Assembly (NCBI GenBank): GCA_025786725.1
Contig: JAHLTZ010000005.1
Location: 682,001-746,000, forward strand
DNA length: 64,000 bases
From: Syncephalis fuscata
Lineage: Eukaryota; Zoopagomycota; Zoopagomycetes; Zoopagales; Piptocephalidaceae
Reading direction: 5' to 3'
Shown: positions 23,505 through 42,662 of the stretch, in pieces
Position numbering within the stretch: position 1 is the first letter of the stretch
How the letters are laid out: every line of letters starts with the position of its first letter
Notes under the pieces: model-generated
Seen by the model: only the letters and a program-made list of their open reading frames with translations
Told to the model about the DNA's origin: nothing
Databases searched by the model: none
Made by a program: the position numbers and the translations under genes

Positions 23505-26500
23505 ATGGATAAAGCAAGTGACCACAATCCTTTTGAAGATGAAGAGGCCGTTGTCTCGGACAGCGATCAGGAGAGTATCGACGACTCTACTATTACTAGA
23601 AGCTGCAATGGCAGCACGACATCTATTCAGGAGGAGTTGGCAATGGCACCATCTATTCGCGACCGTATAAAACAGCTTACGCTTCAGCAAACGCAGCCAG
23701 AAACAAGCGCAGAAGATGCGCGGGAGGCAACTTTGTTAAAGCCCGCTGCTACACGTCCTTCTTTCTCAAATGACACAGCTGGAAAGCAGATAAAGCCGTC
23801 AAATAACCAGGTTGCTACATCAGCTAATGCTAATCCACCAAAACTGGTAGGCAATACTACTGCCAAGGCGTTGGCCAGTGCATGGGACCAAAGAGCACAG
23901 TCAGCTCATACACCGGATGATAAGGTACTTACAAGTACAAATAGACAGTTCATTAGCTAATTAATTGATATATATACACCATTATTTTAAACAATCATTT
24001 AACTATGTGTCAGTTTATTACTAATGCCGATGGACATAGTACTCGTTCCTCTCCTATAACATCGTCGTATCAACTACGACCGCCACCTCAGTCACGTACT
24101 CCATCTCCTTCTTCACCATCTGTTGGTAATGTTTACTCATCAACACCGCCTTTGCGTTCTAAACCATTTAATGAATCAACAACCTACAACACTGCAAAGC
24201 ATAATCTACCACGGTACAATCCATTAGCGGAACCCAGTGTTAAAACACGGCAGCCATCGATGGATAATCCATTTGCAGATGCTCATATGACATCTCCTAC
24301 AAATAGAAATGTAGGAAATTTCACTAGTACTAAGTTAGAATCAGTACATCCATCTACTAATCATGTAAGCCAGTTACGGAATGCATTTACAAAAACAGCA
24401 GAAGCCACAGCAATTCATTTTAAGCCAAGCTCATCAAATACAGCGTATACTTCCCCATCACCACAAATTCTAAGTAAATCGTATCAAAATCCTAGTGTAT
24501 TAGATACTGGTAGTTCACAAATAAGCCATAGTCCATTATCCGCACTATCAGGTACCACAGCAACTCTACTGGTATCTGATTCTATTTCAAAGGCCGCAGA
24601 CCCTCCAGCATTACCGCAGAAGCCAGCATTTAAGCGTAGCGCTACTTATTCAACAAGCATTACTTCAAGCGCATTGTCATGTTCGCCTCCGGATAATAAA
24701 TCACCATCACCTACATGCCTGCGCCGCCACGACTTTTACCACGTCCAGCCACCCGACCCTTAGTGCCAAATCCTCGTACAAGTTCTTTAGAAACGAACAG
24801 ATCAGCCAATTCTACCGATTATCATGATACCATTTCCGATGCATCGGATATTGTCACTGTAGCTATGGCACGTGACGAACGGGCCGGTAAAGTGTCACGC
24901 ATCGAGCTTAACGATTTTCTTCAGCCCGATGTCAGCTTTCCTAGTCGTCGTCCACCGGTATTTCGAGATCTGCAAAGCGAATTAAAGCATATTGGGCCGG
25001 CACGATGCTTTGCCATGTGCACACGCCATGTGATCACTGCTGCTAATGCATTGCGTGTATGGGACGTGGTCATGGGTACACCCGTATCAATGGCAAGCCG
25101 TGGTAATGATATACGCGTTGATGCTTGCTGTTTTGTGCCGCCTCGCTTGCCCAACGAAGAAAGCCAATGGGTTTGGTGTGCATTGAAGACTGGCGAGCTA
25201 TGGGAAGTAGAAGCAGAAACTGGTGTTATTACTGAACAACGCACTGGCGCACATACCTGCTCCGTCACACATATGCTACGTGCTCGGGCTCATATCTGGA
25301 CACTTGACGAGAGCGGTCGTCTCCAATGCTGGTATCAACACGGCGAAACAGGAAGACTGTCGTTAAAAGCGCAGCCTACACTACGTCGTGTACCAGCCAA
25401 AGTCATTGCTGCATCCGTTGTGGCCAGTGAGCAATTATGGCTATCCACTGGTAAAACTGTAGAGGTTTATTTACCATTGTCACGTGCAGGCAGTAATCAT
25501 AGCCAGCATAATCAAAATGGCGATGATGATGGCAATGGTGAATCGTTAGGCGCGTTGGGTAGCCAGACTCGTATGGGATATGAAGCAACTGGATCGGCTT
25601 CAGGCCTGCCAATTGCCACATTGCGTATCGATGCAAATGTAAGCGATGTGACATGTATAACTGTAGATGATACTGTACGTCGCGTGTATACCGGTCATGC
25701 TGATGGCCATGTGACTGTATGGTGCTCAAAAACGCGTCGCCGTTTACAAGTCTACAAAGCATCGCTATATGCAATTACTGCACTGGCCTGTCCCGGTCAG
25801 CAGCAGCCGCATTTATGGGCTGGATTCCAAACAGGGAAGATTTGCGTTTATGACACGGCCCAAGAGCCCTGGGTGGTTATTAAAGACTGGCAAGCTCATG
25901 ACAAGGCGGTACAATCGTTAATGGTCGATAACGCCTCGCTGGCCTTATTGGGTCGACTTCAAATGGCCAGTCTTGACATTGAAGGCTGTGTACGTATATG
26001 GGATGGATTACTATGCGATGACTTGGAAGGCAAGTATTCCATATAGATACTAGATATATCGATTTAATAACAACATTATTATAGATGCACATATTGCCAT
26101 TAGACAAAAGGAGTTTTGCGATTATCGTGACGCGCATGTTCTTATTTGTTCATGGAACTGCGATGCACGCAAGCCAAAATCACTTTTATCTAACTCGCTT
26201 AATGCGCAGTTTTTAAAGGAATGGCTTACAGCCTCGCCAGTAACACCGGACATTATTGTTATTGGATTCCAGGAGATTATTGATTTAGAATCGAAAAAGA
26301 CTACAGCTAGTAAGTGTTTAACGTCGCTATAGATAATTGACTAATATTAACATTCTATAGAATCATTGTTAAAATCAAAAAAGAAAGCGCAGAACGAAGA
26401 GGCATCACGTCGATATGGCTTATGGCGATCACGTTTAGTCGTAGCTGTACAAGAAGCACATCCTAGCGAGACGTATTCTTTATTGAAAAGTGAACATTTA

Positions 26501-27531
26501 GTTGGTCTATTTTCGTGCATGTTTGTAAGGCGTACTGTTTATGACTCGGTAGCTGGTGTAACGGCCAGTATGGTCAAAACTGGATTTGGTGGACGTTATG
26601 GCAATAAGGTAAATTGTTTTGTAATTATATTGTATAATAGACTAATGTGTCACTAATACTAATACTATGATTAAAATTAATGGTTTATTAGGGCGGTATT
26701 TCTATGCGCCTAGTGATTAATGACTCGTCCATTTGCTTTACTAATTGCCATTTGGCAGCTGGACAAAAAGAAGTGAGCCAACGAAATACAGATGCAGCCA
26801 AAGTATTGAGAGAATGCGAATTGGAGCCATTGCCATCTCGTCCACTAGCTTTTGTGTGTGGTGGCGATGGTCTAAAGATTACCGATCATGAGTTTTGCTT
26901 CTTTGGTGGCGATTTGAACTACCGAATTGATTTGCCACGTCCAAAGGTTGAATCACTTATTGCTGATTATGACTGGGCACAACTCATGGAGAATGACCAA
27001 TTGTGCCAACAACGAGCACGTAACCGTCAACACCCATTACGCAGTTTTAATGAGTTGCCACTTGATTTTATACCCACTTACAAATACAACCGTGGTGAAG
27101 AAGTATTCGATACCTCGGAAAAGATGCGTATTCCAGCCTGGTGTGACCGCATACTGCATCGATATGGCGGTAAACCAGGCCCTATCCTTGATGGGACGGC
27201 TGAAGCAGCCGCACTGGCTACAGATCCACCACGGGTACAGCAAATGTCCTATCGCCGTCACGAATGCCTAGTATCGGACCATCGTCCCATTAGCGCATCA
27301 TTCCGCTTATTGCTACGGCATATCAATCGCGAGAAACGAAGTCAAATAGAGCGTACTGTCGCCGATATTCGTTTAGCGATTGTACGGGCTCGAGCACAAG
27401 AAGCTATGGTTGATTGGTTGGTCAACATGGGCTATGCACCCACCGATGCCTCCAATGCTTTACGTCGCGAGCACTGGGATATTCATGCCGCGGCCAATTT
27501 TCTTCAAGAAGCCCGTCTAAGAGGCTTTTAA
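23505..27531 (+). CDS. WD40-containing inositol polyphosphate 5-phosphatase with UBA-like tail
   Basis: A phosphoinositide 5-phosphatase that removes the 5-phosphate from inositol lipids or soluble inositol phosphates. The N-terminus is disordered and Ser/Pro-rich (23505 to about 24800). A WD40-like propeller follows (about 24960-26040; CFAMCTRHVITAANALRVWD, YTGHADGHVTVWCS, LWAGFQTGKICVYD). The IPPc catalytic domain starts near 26130 (VLICSWNCDARKP-like) and has VIGFQEIIDLE, YGNKGGISMRL across an intron, FFGGDLNYRID, PTYKYNRGEEVFDTSEKMR, PAWCDRIL and VSDHRPISASF, so all catalytic motifs are present. The C-terminal 45 residues (WLVNMGYAPTDASNALRREH) look like a UBA ubiquitin-binding domain. 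Introns lie near 23925-24002, 26034-26085, 26310-26360 and 26608-26692. A one-base break occurs near 24715. The start at 23505 was chosen over an in-frame ATG at 23481. Confidence 0.87.
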
Positions 27532-27947
27532 CTATACATTATTACTAGTGTGATTATTATTATTATTATTATTATTATTACGCTATTTTGCTTATTATTA
27601 TGTAATATTTACAAATAAAATTTTACCAACATATCAAATAATTTAATGTTTTATTTTATGCACCTAAACAGTAATTATGAAGTTGATAGCAATGATTTGG
27701 TGTATATGTTACCATTCTAATAAATAATACACTTGGATGTATTGATATTAAATGGTACAACTGTCTACGTTATTAAATCATAGCCAATCATACTGCTTAA
27801 TATCAATTAAATCTTAGTCTAATAAATAACTATGCAAGAATGTTGAGAACTAGAATATTAGACCAGATTAGATAGCTGAATTGATAAGGCTTGAATTAAG
27901 TACAGCTGTATTATAATAGCTATTTCATTTTATCCTTCGCTACTTGC
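27532..27947. other. Short intergenic region with (TTA)n tract
   Basis: This separates two tandem phosphatase genes. A (TTA)n microsatellite of about 29 bases occupies 27552-27580. The remainder is AT-rich promoter-like sequence without visible genes. Confidence 0.5.
27552..27580. repeat. (TTA)n microsatellite
   Basis: An uninterrupted ATT/TTA run of about 29 bases lies 20 bases after the stop of the WD40 phosphatase gene, probably in its 3' UTR. Confidence 0.9.
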
Positions 27948-29512
27948 ATGACGATGGCCTATCCACCGCTTCATATACTGACTGCCACTTATAATTTACA
28001 CCAACAACCTATACCGTCTGATATTACACAATGGCTAGGACAGCAATTAAAAGAGAATTCGTCGACAACTACTGACAGCTCGATAGTTGTGCCCGACTTG
28101 GTTGCTGTAGCTTTTCAAGAATTTGCTCCTTATCCAGAAGCTTTTCTTTCAACGCCTCATGAAACGCTAATTGAATGTGACGAGGCTATACGTTGTGCAC
28201 TTAATCATTGGACAAACGTAGAACATGGCAGCGGTAAAGAAACAGTCGATACTTGTGACAATAACAGCAAGGTTATGGAAACTAGCAAGCAAGGAGTATA
28301 TGAACAGATTGCCGTCCACACACTGGTAGGCATGGCACTTTTTGTGTATATTCGACGGGCAGCTCCATTTGCAGCTACATCTATTATAACAACTGATGTA
28401 GGCTGTGGTGTTGGCTGGGCTGGCAATAAGGGTGCAGTCGGTATTTATTGTCGTTTATATTGGCATCGAGTGACCGACAATGCCGACAATTCATTTGGTG
28501 TATTTAAAGATGAATACGCCGAACAGATTGAGTTGACAAAAATGGCCGATGAGCATAGTTTTACAACAGAGATTGGGTTTGTATGTGCTCATTTAATGGC
28601 TCATGCCTGGCAGGTAGAACGACGTAATCAAGAATTACAAATGATTATGGAGCGATTGGTATTTGAGCCACTTGCACAATCACTTAGAAATGATAAGAAT
28701 AGCAACTATAATCAGCAATCATATATGTCAAAGACGCGTACGCTACTTGAGCTACCTCTTGTCTTCCTTATGGGCGATCTTAATTATCGAGTTACACCAC
28801 AGGGTGGATCGGACAATAACAATGTAGCATGGTCGTGCGATGTAGCTCGTCGTATTCAAAAAGCACTGCTACATCAAATATCTAAAATATCGCCGATAGA
28901 CAATGATGTCGAATCATTGCTTGAGCTACGGAATACGTGCGATCAGCTAATAGTAGCTTGTCAGCAAAATACTGCTCATTCTCTGTCTAAATTTCAAGAA
29001 CCTGAGTGTCATTTTCCCCCTACTTACAAATTTAAGCTAAATTCTGATCAATATGCAGTTGAACAACGAACACCGTCCTGGTGCGATCGTATTCTTTATT
29101 ATGTTTACGGGGAAACGGGCGATGCGGATAAACCGTCGACGCCTACAGTGACAAACTTGTATTATAAGGCTTGCTTCAAGTATTGCCAATCGGACCATCG
29201 TCCAGTAGTGGCTCTGTTTCGCGTAGATATAGCACGCTTAAAGTATATAACACACCAAGTAGAGGAAGCGGTAGCAGCAGCTCCAGCATCTTCAAAAAGT
29301 ACTAGTGTTGGAACGAATAAAGTACATCCATTATCGGAAGATATGGAAAAAAGCTTATAGATCCATGGTGGCAATGGAAGCAAATCGTAGGGCGTATTAC
29401 TACATTTTACTTTGGAGGGACCTGGTGGCTGTTTACTTCTGGTTGGTGGTGGCGGATTGCCTTGACTGTTGCTTTAGCTTTTATAGGCTCGGCATATTAT
29501 CCAATAAGCTAA
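27948..29512 (+). CDS. Tail-anchored inositol 5-phosphatase, Inp54-like
   Basis: A second IPPc-domain phosphatase, apparently intronless. Motifs in order: LTATYNLHQQ, VAVAFQEF (catalytic Glu region), GWAGNKGAVGI, VCAHLMAHAWQVERRN, FLMGDLNYRV, PPTYKFKL, PSWCDRILYY and CQSDHRPVVALFRV. All the metal- and phosphate-binding residues of the family are present. The track frame ends at 29358-29360 just after an A6 run; one further A there would continue the protein into DPWWQWKQIVGR and a strongly hydrophobic end (WWWRIALTVALAFIGSAYY), stopping at 29510-29512. A C-terminal membrane tail is the signature of yeast Inp54, which is held on the ER and hydrolyses PI(4,5)P2, so I favour that homology. It lies head-to-tail with the WD40 phosphatase. 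Confidence 0.85.
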
Positions 29513-29764
29513 TAAACAATATCTAATTATTAAAAATTTTCATTAAGTCATCGCATCTGTTGCATTATTGTTGATTTATAAAAACAAAAATTATTTAATA
29601 AAAGATTTAAAAAAAAGTTACAATAAAATATAATGAATCAATATATATCTTACAATTATGTATTTAATAAAAATAAAATAAAACCAAAAAGCATTAATTT
29701 GAGTGCACAATCCAAATTATCATGACTCCAGTAATGAACATACCATTGTGTAATAAGCATCAGT
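29513..29764. other. Convergent intergenic gap
   Basis: This is an AT-rich gap between the converging phosphatase and DPBB protein genes. AATAAA-like motifs (for example near 29600, 29625 and 29680) could serve as polyadenylation signals in either direction. Nothing else is seen. Confidence 0.4.
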
Positions 29765-30280
29765 TTATTCAAAGTTCTTGATAGACAAATGACCTGTATT
29801 ATTTAGTCTATCTAATGTTTGCCAATATTTTCCAATAAAGTTGGGCATCGAGTCCACCACCACTGGATGGGGACAATACCGTCTTTAACTTCAGCAATAC
29901 CCTTGAAAGCGCCCAGAGTAAGATCAAGAGAGTGACGTTCACAAGATGGACAGGCATCGACTATTCTTACGGTGACTGTTCCTTTTGGTCCTTGAATAAA
30001 AGCACATTGGTCGCAATATTGTGATCTACGATTGACGTTGCCATAGACATCGCCACTCAAGGCAGCAACCATGTCATTGCTCGAATTGACTTCTCCGGCG
30101 TATGCGCCATGTCCGGGAGCAAAATAAGTAGCTTTGTTATGCGAGCAACAAGGCTATGACTACCGATGACATTTTAATAGCACGAGCTTGGCCAGCATAC
30201 TCGGTAACAACGGCAGCATCAGTTGGTGCGAGACTGGCAATGGCAACGACTGCGGCAAGAGCAAAAATAAAAGTACGCAT
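29765..30280 (-). CDS. Secreted DPBB/expansin-like protein
   Basis: A small secreted protein built on a double-psi beta-barrel, as in barwin, expansin N-domains and RlpA-like proteins. The start at 30278-30280 gives a classic signal peptide, MRTFIFALAAVVAIASLA, with cleavage likely after DA. After a frame change near 30150 the mature domain reads KATYFAPGHGAYAGEV, then MVAALSGDVYGN, SQYCDQCAFIQG, VTVRIVDACPSCERHSLDL and IPIQW-type end sequences, all DPBB hallmarks including the cysteine pairs and the D-C-C motif. A second frame change near 29860 leads to a short tail ending at 29765-29767. Such proteins bind or loosen cell-wall polysaccharides and often lack hydrolytic activity. Two frame breaks in about 170 codons leave open whether it is live. 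Confidence 0.75.
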
Positions 30281-32099
30281 TTTGATATTTGTAAAATAAA
30301 GATAGACTATCGTTGAAGTTGGCGTTAAAATGGAAGCTATGGCAATGTGCGTTATTATGAGATGTTGTAGGTATCTATTAGACCATTGCCATAAAATAAA
30401 GTGTTTATATAGGATGTGCTATAATGGATACTTATATCAATTAGTAAGATGGTAAGCGCAATTGCCTGTACCCATTGTACCGAGCATGCTTTTAATGCTC
30501 AATTAGTTTTTCCGTCTAGTGTTTATTAATTAGTACAGGCCTTTTTGTCTTTTATTTAGTATATCCAAAAACTTAGTAAGATATCTTGGGTATATACAGC
30601 TAGTATATTCTTAGAATAAAACAAACTATTTACAAAGTACTATTGTTTTACTAAATATACTTATAACCTAATTGCGTTGTTTATTGTAAAATAATTAAAC
30701 AGATAAGCTATGGTTTTAATAGTACATTTAGTCTGGTGCAGTTTGATGACAAGCAGATGATACTTAAGGCCTTCGTCGATTGTCGTACCTAAACAACACA
30801 TTTTTGTGTAATTCTGGAATGCCAAACGTTTGGTACGAATAGTAAGACATAATTTGGATATATTATTCATGCGCATATACAATTGTCAATTTCATTATAT
30901 ATAGAAAGGCCTTGTAATTTTGAAAAAGGGGATTATTAAAAATAGACATAATTAAATCAAAGATTCATTTATGCACTTTATTTTTGGTATTTGATTGATT
31001 TTCAAGTAGTTATTTTGGTACATAACTACAGTTTTAAACGGCTTTTACTCGATTTGCATTAATATAACTATAATTTATCGATATATAATAAGATTGGATA
31101 ACAATAAGAGTTAAAATGTATACAAAATATAGGCTATTAGTTATTCTTATTGATAATAATAAGCATGAAGGCTGAGGATCCTACATAGTAAACTTGTATT
31201 TTTTGTCCATTTTAATTTAACCAACTCTCACAAATATGCCAGCCCTATTGGTGAATTTTATTTAATTTTATACTTTAAATGAACAATTTTTAAATCAAAT
31301 CAGCGCTATTGACCATTAATGAATACTAAATTAGTTTATTCTTTGCTCCGCTATTACATGGAGTTCAATAGCTTTAATATTTCAGCAGATAGCAACTGTA
31401 GATTAGCGTGAATGTTTTGTTAATAATAAATATATTTAATCTTTTAAATTATGCACAGGCATTGTATTATTCTTTTCTAAATGTCACAATAATTACGCCA
31501 CATGCCAACTCATAATCGAAAGAAGTGGTAGTATAAACATGTAGACTACCCATATGCGTCATAGTACATAATGAAAATACGTCATTCTATATTAACAAAG
31601 ACATGAGTTATAGTGAAGAAAAGAGAAACTTAAATTTATAACTTGTAGTCACAATGTAAACAGTGATTTAAATTAAAAGCACCGAGTTAAGCATGCAGTT
31701 TGCATTTTGCCTTGTCTCCAGCAGATATAATATTGTTATGTGCGAAAAACTAGATCAAAGGCCATTGAATCTTTGAAGGTTACGCAATGCATTGTCATCA
31801 ATATGTGCTGCTGCAGCTCCAATTAATGTACGGTAATTGATACAAACACATAATAAAATAATATATTTAAAATATCCGTTTAACATCCGCTTATTATAAA
31901 CATGTTATGATTGTCTATTTTTGTTAGAAAGCATTGATCTATAAGCTAGTAGTATTTTATTGTTTTTATATAGTCAAGTATCGTCTCAATAATATTATAG
32001 CGTAAAAATCACTATTGAATTTATTAGCAAGACTTTTAACAAAACATTAACTATTGATTTGCTGTTATATTCTTATCCAATTGTCAAATAGCAAGTATC
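30281..32099. other. Long AT-rich intergenic region
   Basis: About 1.8 kb separates the divergent DPBB protein and ABC transporter genes. It presumably includes both promoters. I found no coding frame with sensible composition; the frame at 30661-30882 (-) lacks recognisable motifs. No repeats matching elsewhere in the window were noticed. Confidence 0.4.
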
Positions 32100-38537
<6,438 letters not shown>

Positions 38538-39217
38538 GAATGAACATAATGTTGCATAATAAAATGAGTAGATATAAGAAAATGTGTAAATAACGGAGTA
38601 AAAATAATAGCGTATATAATTTAATGAATAAAATGAGTTGGTATTTATTAGTAATCACATTAAAGTCAAAAGAACGATAGTTTTAAATAAAATGTGACCA
38701 GTATAGAATAGAATGATATACAATATTATATGTATACAATAGAAACGATTTAAGTGGATAGAGGATATATGCATATTGGATAATAAATCTATGATAATAA
38801 ATATTTTAGTCCCTGATGTGAATTACCCCTAGTTTCATGTTTAATAGTAAATGTTATTAAATGCTAGTCATTTAATTCTAAATTATATTAAATGGCTTAT
38901 CAACCATTTAATATAAATGTAACAACAATAATAAAAAAAATCATTGATATGATTGTTAAAATAAAGTGTGGCTGTAGTTGTATCAAATGTAACCAATTAT
39001 AATATATTAATATTTGCAAATCAAAAGATGCTATTTTTATTAAATGTCGTTACAATTTCTATTAATAGCTAAAAGTAAAACTCGTTTTTCTTTAACAAAC
39101 TTATGAAAATATAAAGAGCCACGTGGTTTGGCCTTGTTTATAAGACGCGTAGTAACAGCACTTACGCAATTTTCATTTTTATCGCTTTATTTTACTATTA
39201 TTTTTATTAACACTTCA
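38538..39217. other. AT-rich region between ABCC and second MFS gene
   Basis: No gene is visible. Part of it (38600-38960) weakly resembles 19760-20130: ATAGCGTATATAATTTAATG near 38607, GTATACAATAGAAACGAT near 38731 and CTAGTTTCATGTT near 38830 have partners there in the same order. CCACGTGG near 39119, an E-box palindrome, lies about 100 bases before the MFS start. Confidence 0.4.
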
Positions 39218-41404
39218 ATGGGGAAAACCAACGACGCTATAATTACTCAATACTCAAGTTTACAGCATAATGAGTTAGAATTACCGACTGACACAAATTC
39301 AGATGTGCAGCAGAAAGCGCCCAGTAGTGCTGGTTCCATTATTAAACGTGCTTCTACCATATTTTTCGAAAAAAATGAGGAAAGTACTAATATCCCTTTA
39401 TGGATTGACAATCGAAAGATACGGAGGAAACTAAATATCAAAATAATCAGGAAAGCATAAATTCGAGTACAATTTTATCTCAGGAGATGGAGCCATTATC
39501 ATGGCCTAAATTAATTTTTCTTTTTTTTGGACTAGCACTAATAATCTTTGTTTCGTCTTTGGACCAAACAATTATTGCTACAGCTATACCACACATTGTC
39601 TCTGAGTTTAACAGTCTTGGCGATGTCTCCTGGATTGGCAGCGCCTACTTGTTGACAACTGCAGCAGTAACGCCCCTTTATGGCAAATTAACAGAGGTTT
39701 TTGGACTTCGAAATATATTTATATTTGCCATTGTCATGTTTATTGGCGGTCTTTAGGATGTGCTCTTTCAACGGATATGATAATGCTAATTGCATTTCGG
39801 GGCATGTCCGGTATTGGAGGCGAAAGTATGTATGCCCTCTCTTTATTAGTAATTAATGGTAAGCTGCTAGTGCCGATATCGATTGTGATCAATTACTAAG
39901 TAGTAATTAAACTGCTGAATAATAGCCGTGACTACGCCCGAAAGAAGTGCAATGTTACAAGGTTGGTTTGGCGCAGTATTTGCCATCAGCGCTGCTATTG
40001 GACCATTGTTAGGTGGTGTATTTTCTGACTATGTTACCTGGCGCTGGGCAGTATGTAACTATACCATTGTTATGATAATCTACTAATTAGATAATTACAG
40101 TTTTACATTAATTTACCACTTGGAATTATTAGTCTTGCAATTCTTTATGTGGGATTTCGTCCACCGACCCAACTGGCTCGGCGAGACAAAAACTGGCACG
40201 GATCGACTATGCTGGTGCTGTCCTTTTGATATTTACTGTCACAACATTACTGCTAGGCATTGGTTGGGGCGGCAATCGATATGCTTGGGACTCGCCTATT
40301 ATTATCAGTCTACTATGTGCGGCCATCATAATGTGCATTATGTTTATTTGGGTAGAGGGCTGGTATGCAAAAGAGCCATTTACACCCGGCCAAGTGCTTA
40401 ATCAAAGAATGTAGCTCTTACAATGGTGGCTTCGTTTCTAGCCGGTTGGATTATTTTTGCAATTGTCTATTACTATCCTTTATTTTATCAGGTAACTGCA
40501 AGCTTTTATTAATAATAGTAGATGATAAAAGACGCTCATAGCCATCGCTAGTTAGTACGCAAAAATCGGCTGTTAATGCTGGCCTAATGATTATTCCATT
40601 AATGGTCGTTTCTTTTACGTGCTTGACGATCACTACCATTTTAATTGGCCGACTCGGGGCCTGGACATTGCCTACATTTTTCTCGGCTGGGTTTGCATGC
40701 ACGGCGATAGCATTTGGGCTGAGTTTGACATTTCAATCTACGGGAAATACAGGCGTGGAAACTGTAATACTGTGTGTTGCCGGTCTTGGTATGGGGGCTC
40801 TTTGGCAGTCAGCCTATCTATCTGCACAAGTGTCGGCCGAACCAAAAGGTAAATACAAACACATGTGTAAGTACAAAAACAACAACGTGACTAATGACTC
40901 CACAACTACGTTATCTTTTTGTCAGATATAGCAGTGGCCACAATGCTTTGCTCGTTTTTTGAAATGATTGGTGCTACCATCGGTTTGGCTATTTCGGGAT
41001 CGGTGTTTAATAATGCTTTGGCCACGTTTACGGGCGAACACATGGTGCATTTTAGTAGCATCAGTAAAGACGCCGGCTTGTTTGCACCACTAACCGATAT
41101 ATACGGTTTAAGCAATGTCGTTAGTATGGCGTCGGCGGTAAGTTAATTTGTATAAATATGTTGCGTCGTGCTTATTATACAAACAGGAAAGTATGGAATC
41201 GGCTATTTCTTTGGATAGCATCGACCTACTGCCGGAACAGGATCGCCAGCTAGTCGTCCAGGGCATTGTAAAAGCGTTCACGTGTTTTTTATCTCTCTGA
41301 TCCCCCCAGCAGCACTTGGATGTTTGGTTGCAGCGCTACTTCGACCACGCCGTTGGTCGGTCCAAAAACGAGATTCAACGATTGCAACAACAGCGTCAGA
41401 CTAA
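39218..41404 (+). CDS. Second MFS exporter, DHA2 family (frame breaks)
   Basis: Paralogue of the exporter at 15.2-17.3 kb. The N-terminus (MGKTNDAIITQYSS) is hydrophilic. The core begins MEPLSWPKLIFLFFGLAL near 39487 and shares LDQTIIATAIPHIVSEF and WIGSAYLLTTAAVTPLYGKL. Further segments include LLGIGWGGNRYAWDSP, VEGWYAKEPFTPGQVL, AGLGMGALWQSAYLSAQVS and a C-terminal ALLRPRRWSVQKRDSTI ending at 41402-41404, closely parallel to the other copy. Frame changes occur near 39465, 39753 (GGCGGTCTT), 40140-40200, 40408 (AGAATG) and 41280; several would be resolved by one extra base in a doublet or triplet. The number of breaks is higher than in the paralogue, so this copy may be decaying. Function would be proton-coupled drug or metabolite efflux at the plasma membrane. 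Confidence 0.78.
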
Positions 41405-42134
41405 AGGTCAAATTGCAGTTTCAAATCTAGTGTTAGAAAAACGTGGCTTTCCAATATTGGTAATAGTCATATGTTTGTATCAATTCAGCCTATAGTTTTC
41501 CCATTCAATCAATTACCAATTTTGACTACACCATTCTATAAACTGAAAAGCAGGCTTATTAACACCGTCACAATAGCCAAATCTAAATTTGCATCCTGTG
41601 CTATTGTGTGTCCGATCATTTTGGACAATATTTTTTCTATTTACTACTAAATACCATGCTGATCCTAATTAAAAAAGCTAAAAATAATTTATTTGTTTTT
41701 TGTACTCATGGTGTATGGTAATCCGCGTATTTATTTTATAGCTTGTCTTTAAAATGATAATATGCACATGGTGAAATATAAAAGGGTTCAATAGCATATT
41801 ATTTATTTCGAATTAAGTTTGTGAAACATGTGGTATCCATATTGGTTTTCAGTAGAATATTGATTGCCAAATAAAGACTAACCAATGGACATTTGAAATA
41901 ATAAATATTCTTTATGGACAGTATTGCGGAAATAGAAAGAATTTTCTACAGTAGTAACATTGCTCAAATAGATATCAATTCTGTTAGCCATAATCTTATA
42001 TATAAAGATTAAAATGTTATGAGCAGTATTGTTTTCGCCACCATTTTACTTTTACGAAAAACATTTATTTCTTAGTCGCGCTAGTTTTTTTAGCACAGTT
42101 ACGCCGCCCCATATAATTTTATCTAGTTTCAATC
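41405..42134. other. Intergenic and promoter region
   Basis: No gene is recognisable. A TATA-like CCATATAATTTTATC at about 42109-42123 sits just upstream of the small secreted protein's ATG, in a locally more GC-balanced stretch from about 42020. Confidence 0.4.
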
Positions 42135-42662
42135 ATGGTCCGCCTTACTACTATTATTATTGCCACTATTGGCTTTGCTGTTGCAGCCTGCAGCATCCAA
42201 TCAGTTAACGCCTTGCCTGCCACTATTTCCGAAGCCACCTCGCAAGACATCATTGATGTAGAATCGGCACAACAGCGCGAAGCTGCTACAAGAGCAGAGT
42301 ATGAGGCTGGACGTCAAGTGGTTCCATACTCAGAAGCTGGACGCTTCAGAACTCCACGAAAGGAGCCATGGAGCGTTGCTGGCTCAATTCGCGACCTAAA
42401 GCAGAAGAGCCCAATGGCCAAAAAGTGCATTAATGGCATTTGCGAATTTTTCTCTGATGCAAGCAGCTCTTCCAAAAACTGGGTAAAAACCAAGCATCCA
42501 GATGCTTACAACTCGATTAAGAAGACAACACAAAAAGCATCCGATGCCTCCAAATCAACATGGGACGACTTTGAAACCAGCCACCCAGATGGAAGCCGCA
42601 AAATCAAAAGCGCCCTCAAGAGAGTAGACTCACGTCTTTATGGCCAAAGACGAGCCCAATAA
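42135..42662 (+). CDS. Small secreted protein of unknown function
   Basis: I do not recognise this 175-residue protein. It is a single uninterrupted exon. The first 26 residues form a clear secretion signal (MVRLTTIIIATIGFAVAACS, then SVNA before the probable cleavage). The mature part is hydrophilic and basic, with only two cysteines (CINGIC). Two related segments, KTKHPDAYNSIKK and ETSHPDGSRKIKS, suggest an internal duplication of about 30 residues. Its codons are visibly richer in G and C than the flanking AT-rich DNA, which supports real expression. Many fungal secreted proteins of this size act at the host or wall interface, but nothing here shows a specific role. Confidence 0.7.
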   Translation: MVRLTTIIIATIGFAVAACSIQSVNALPATISEATSQDIIDVESAQQREAATRAEYEAGRQVVPYSEAGRFRTPRKEPWSVAGSIRDLKQKSPMAKKCINGICEFFSDASSSSKNWVKTKHPDAYNSIKKTTQKASDASKSTWDDFETSHPDGSRKIKSALKRVDSRLYGQRRAQ

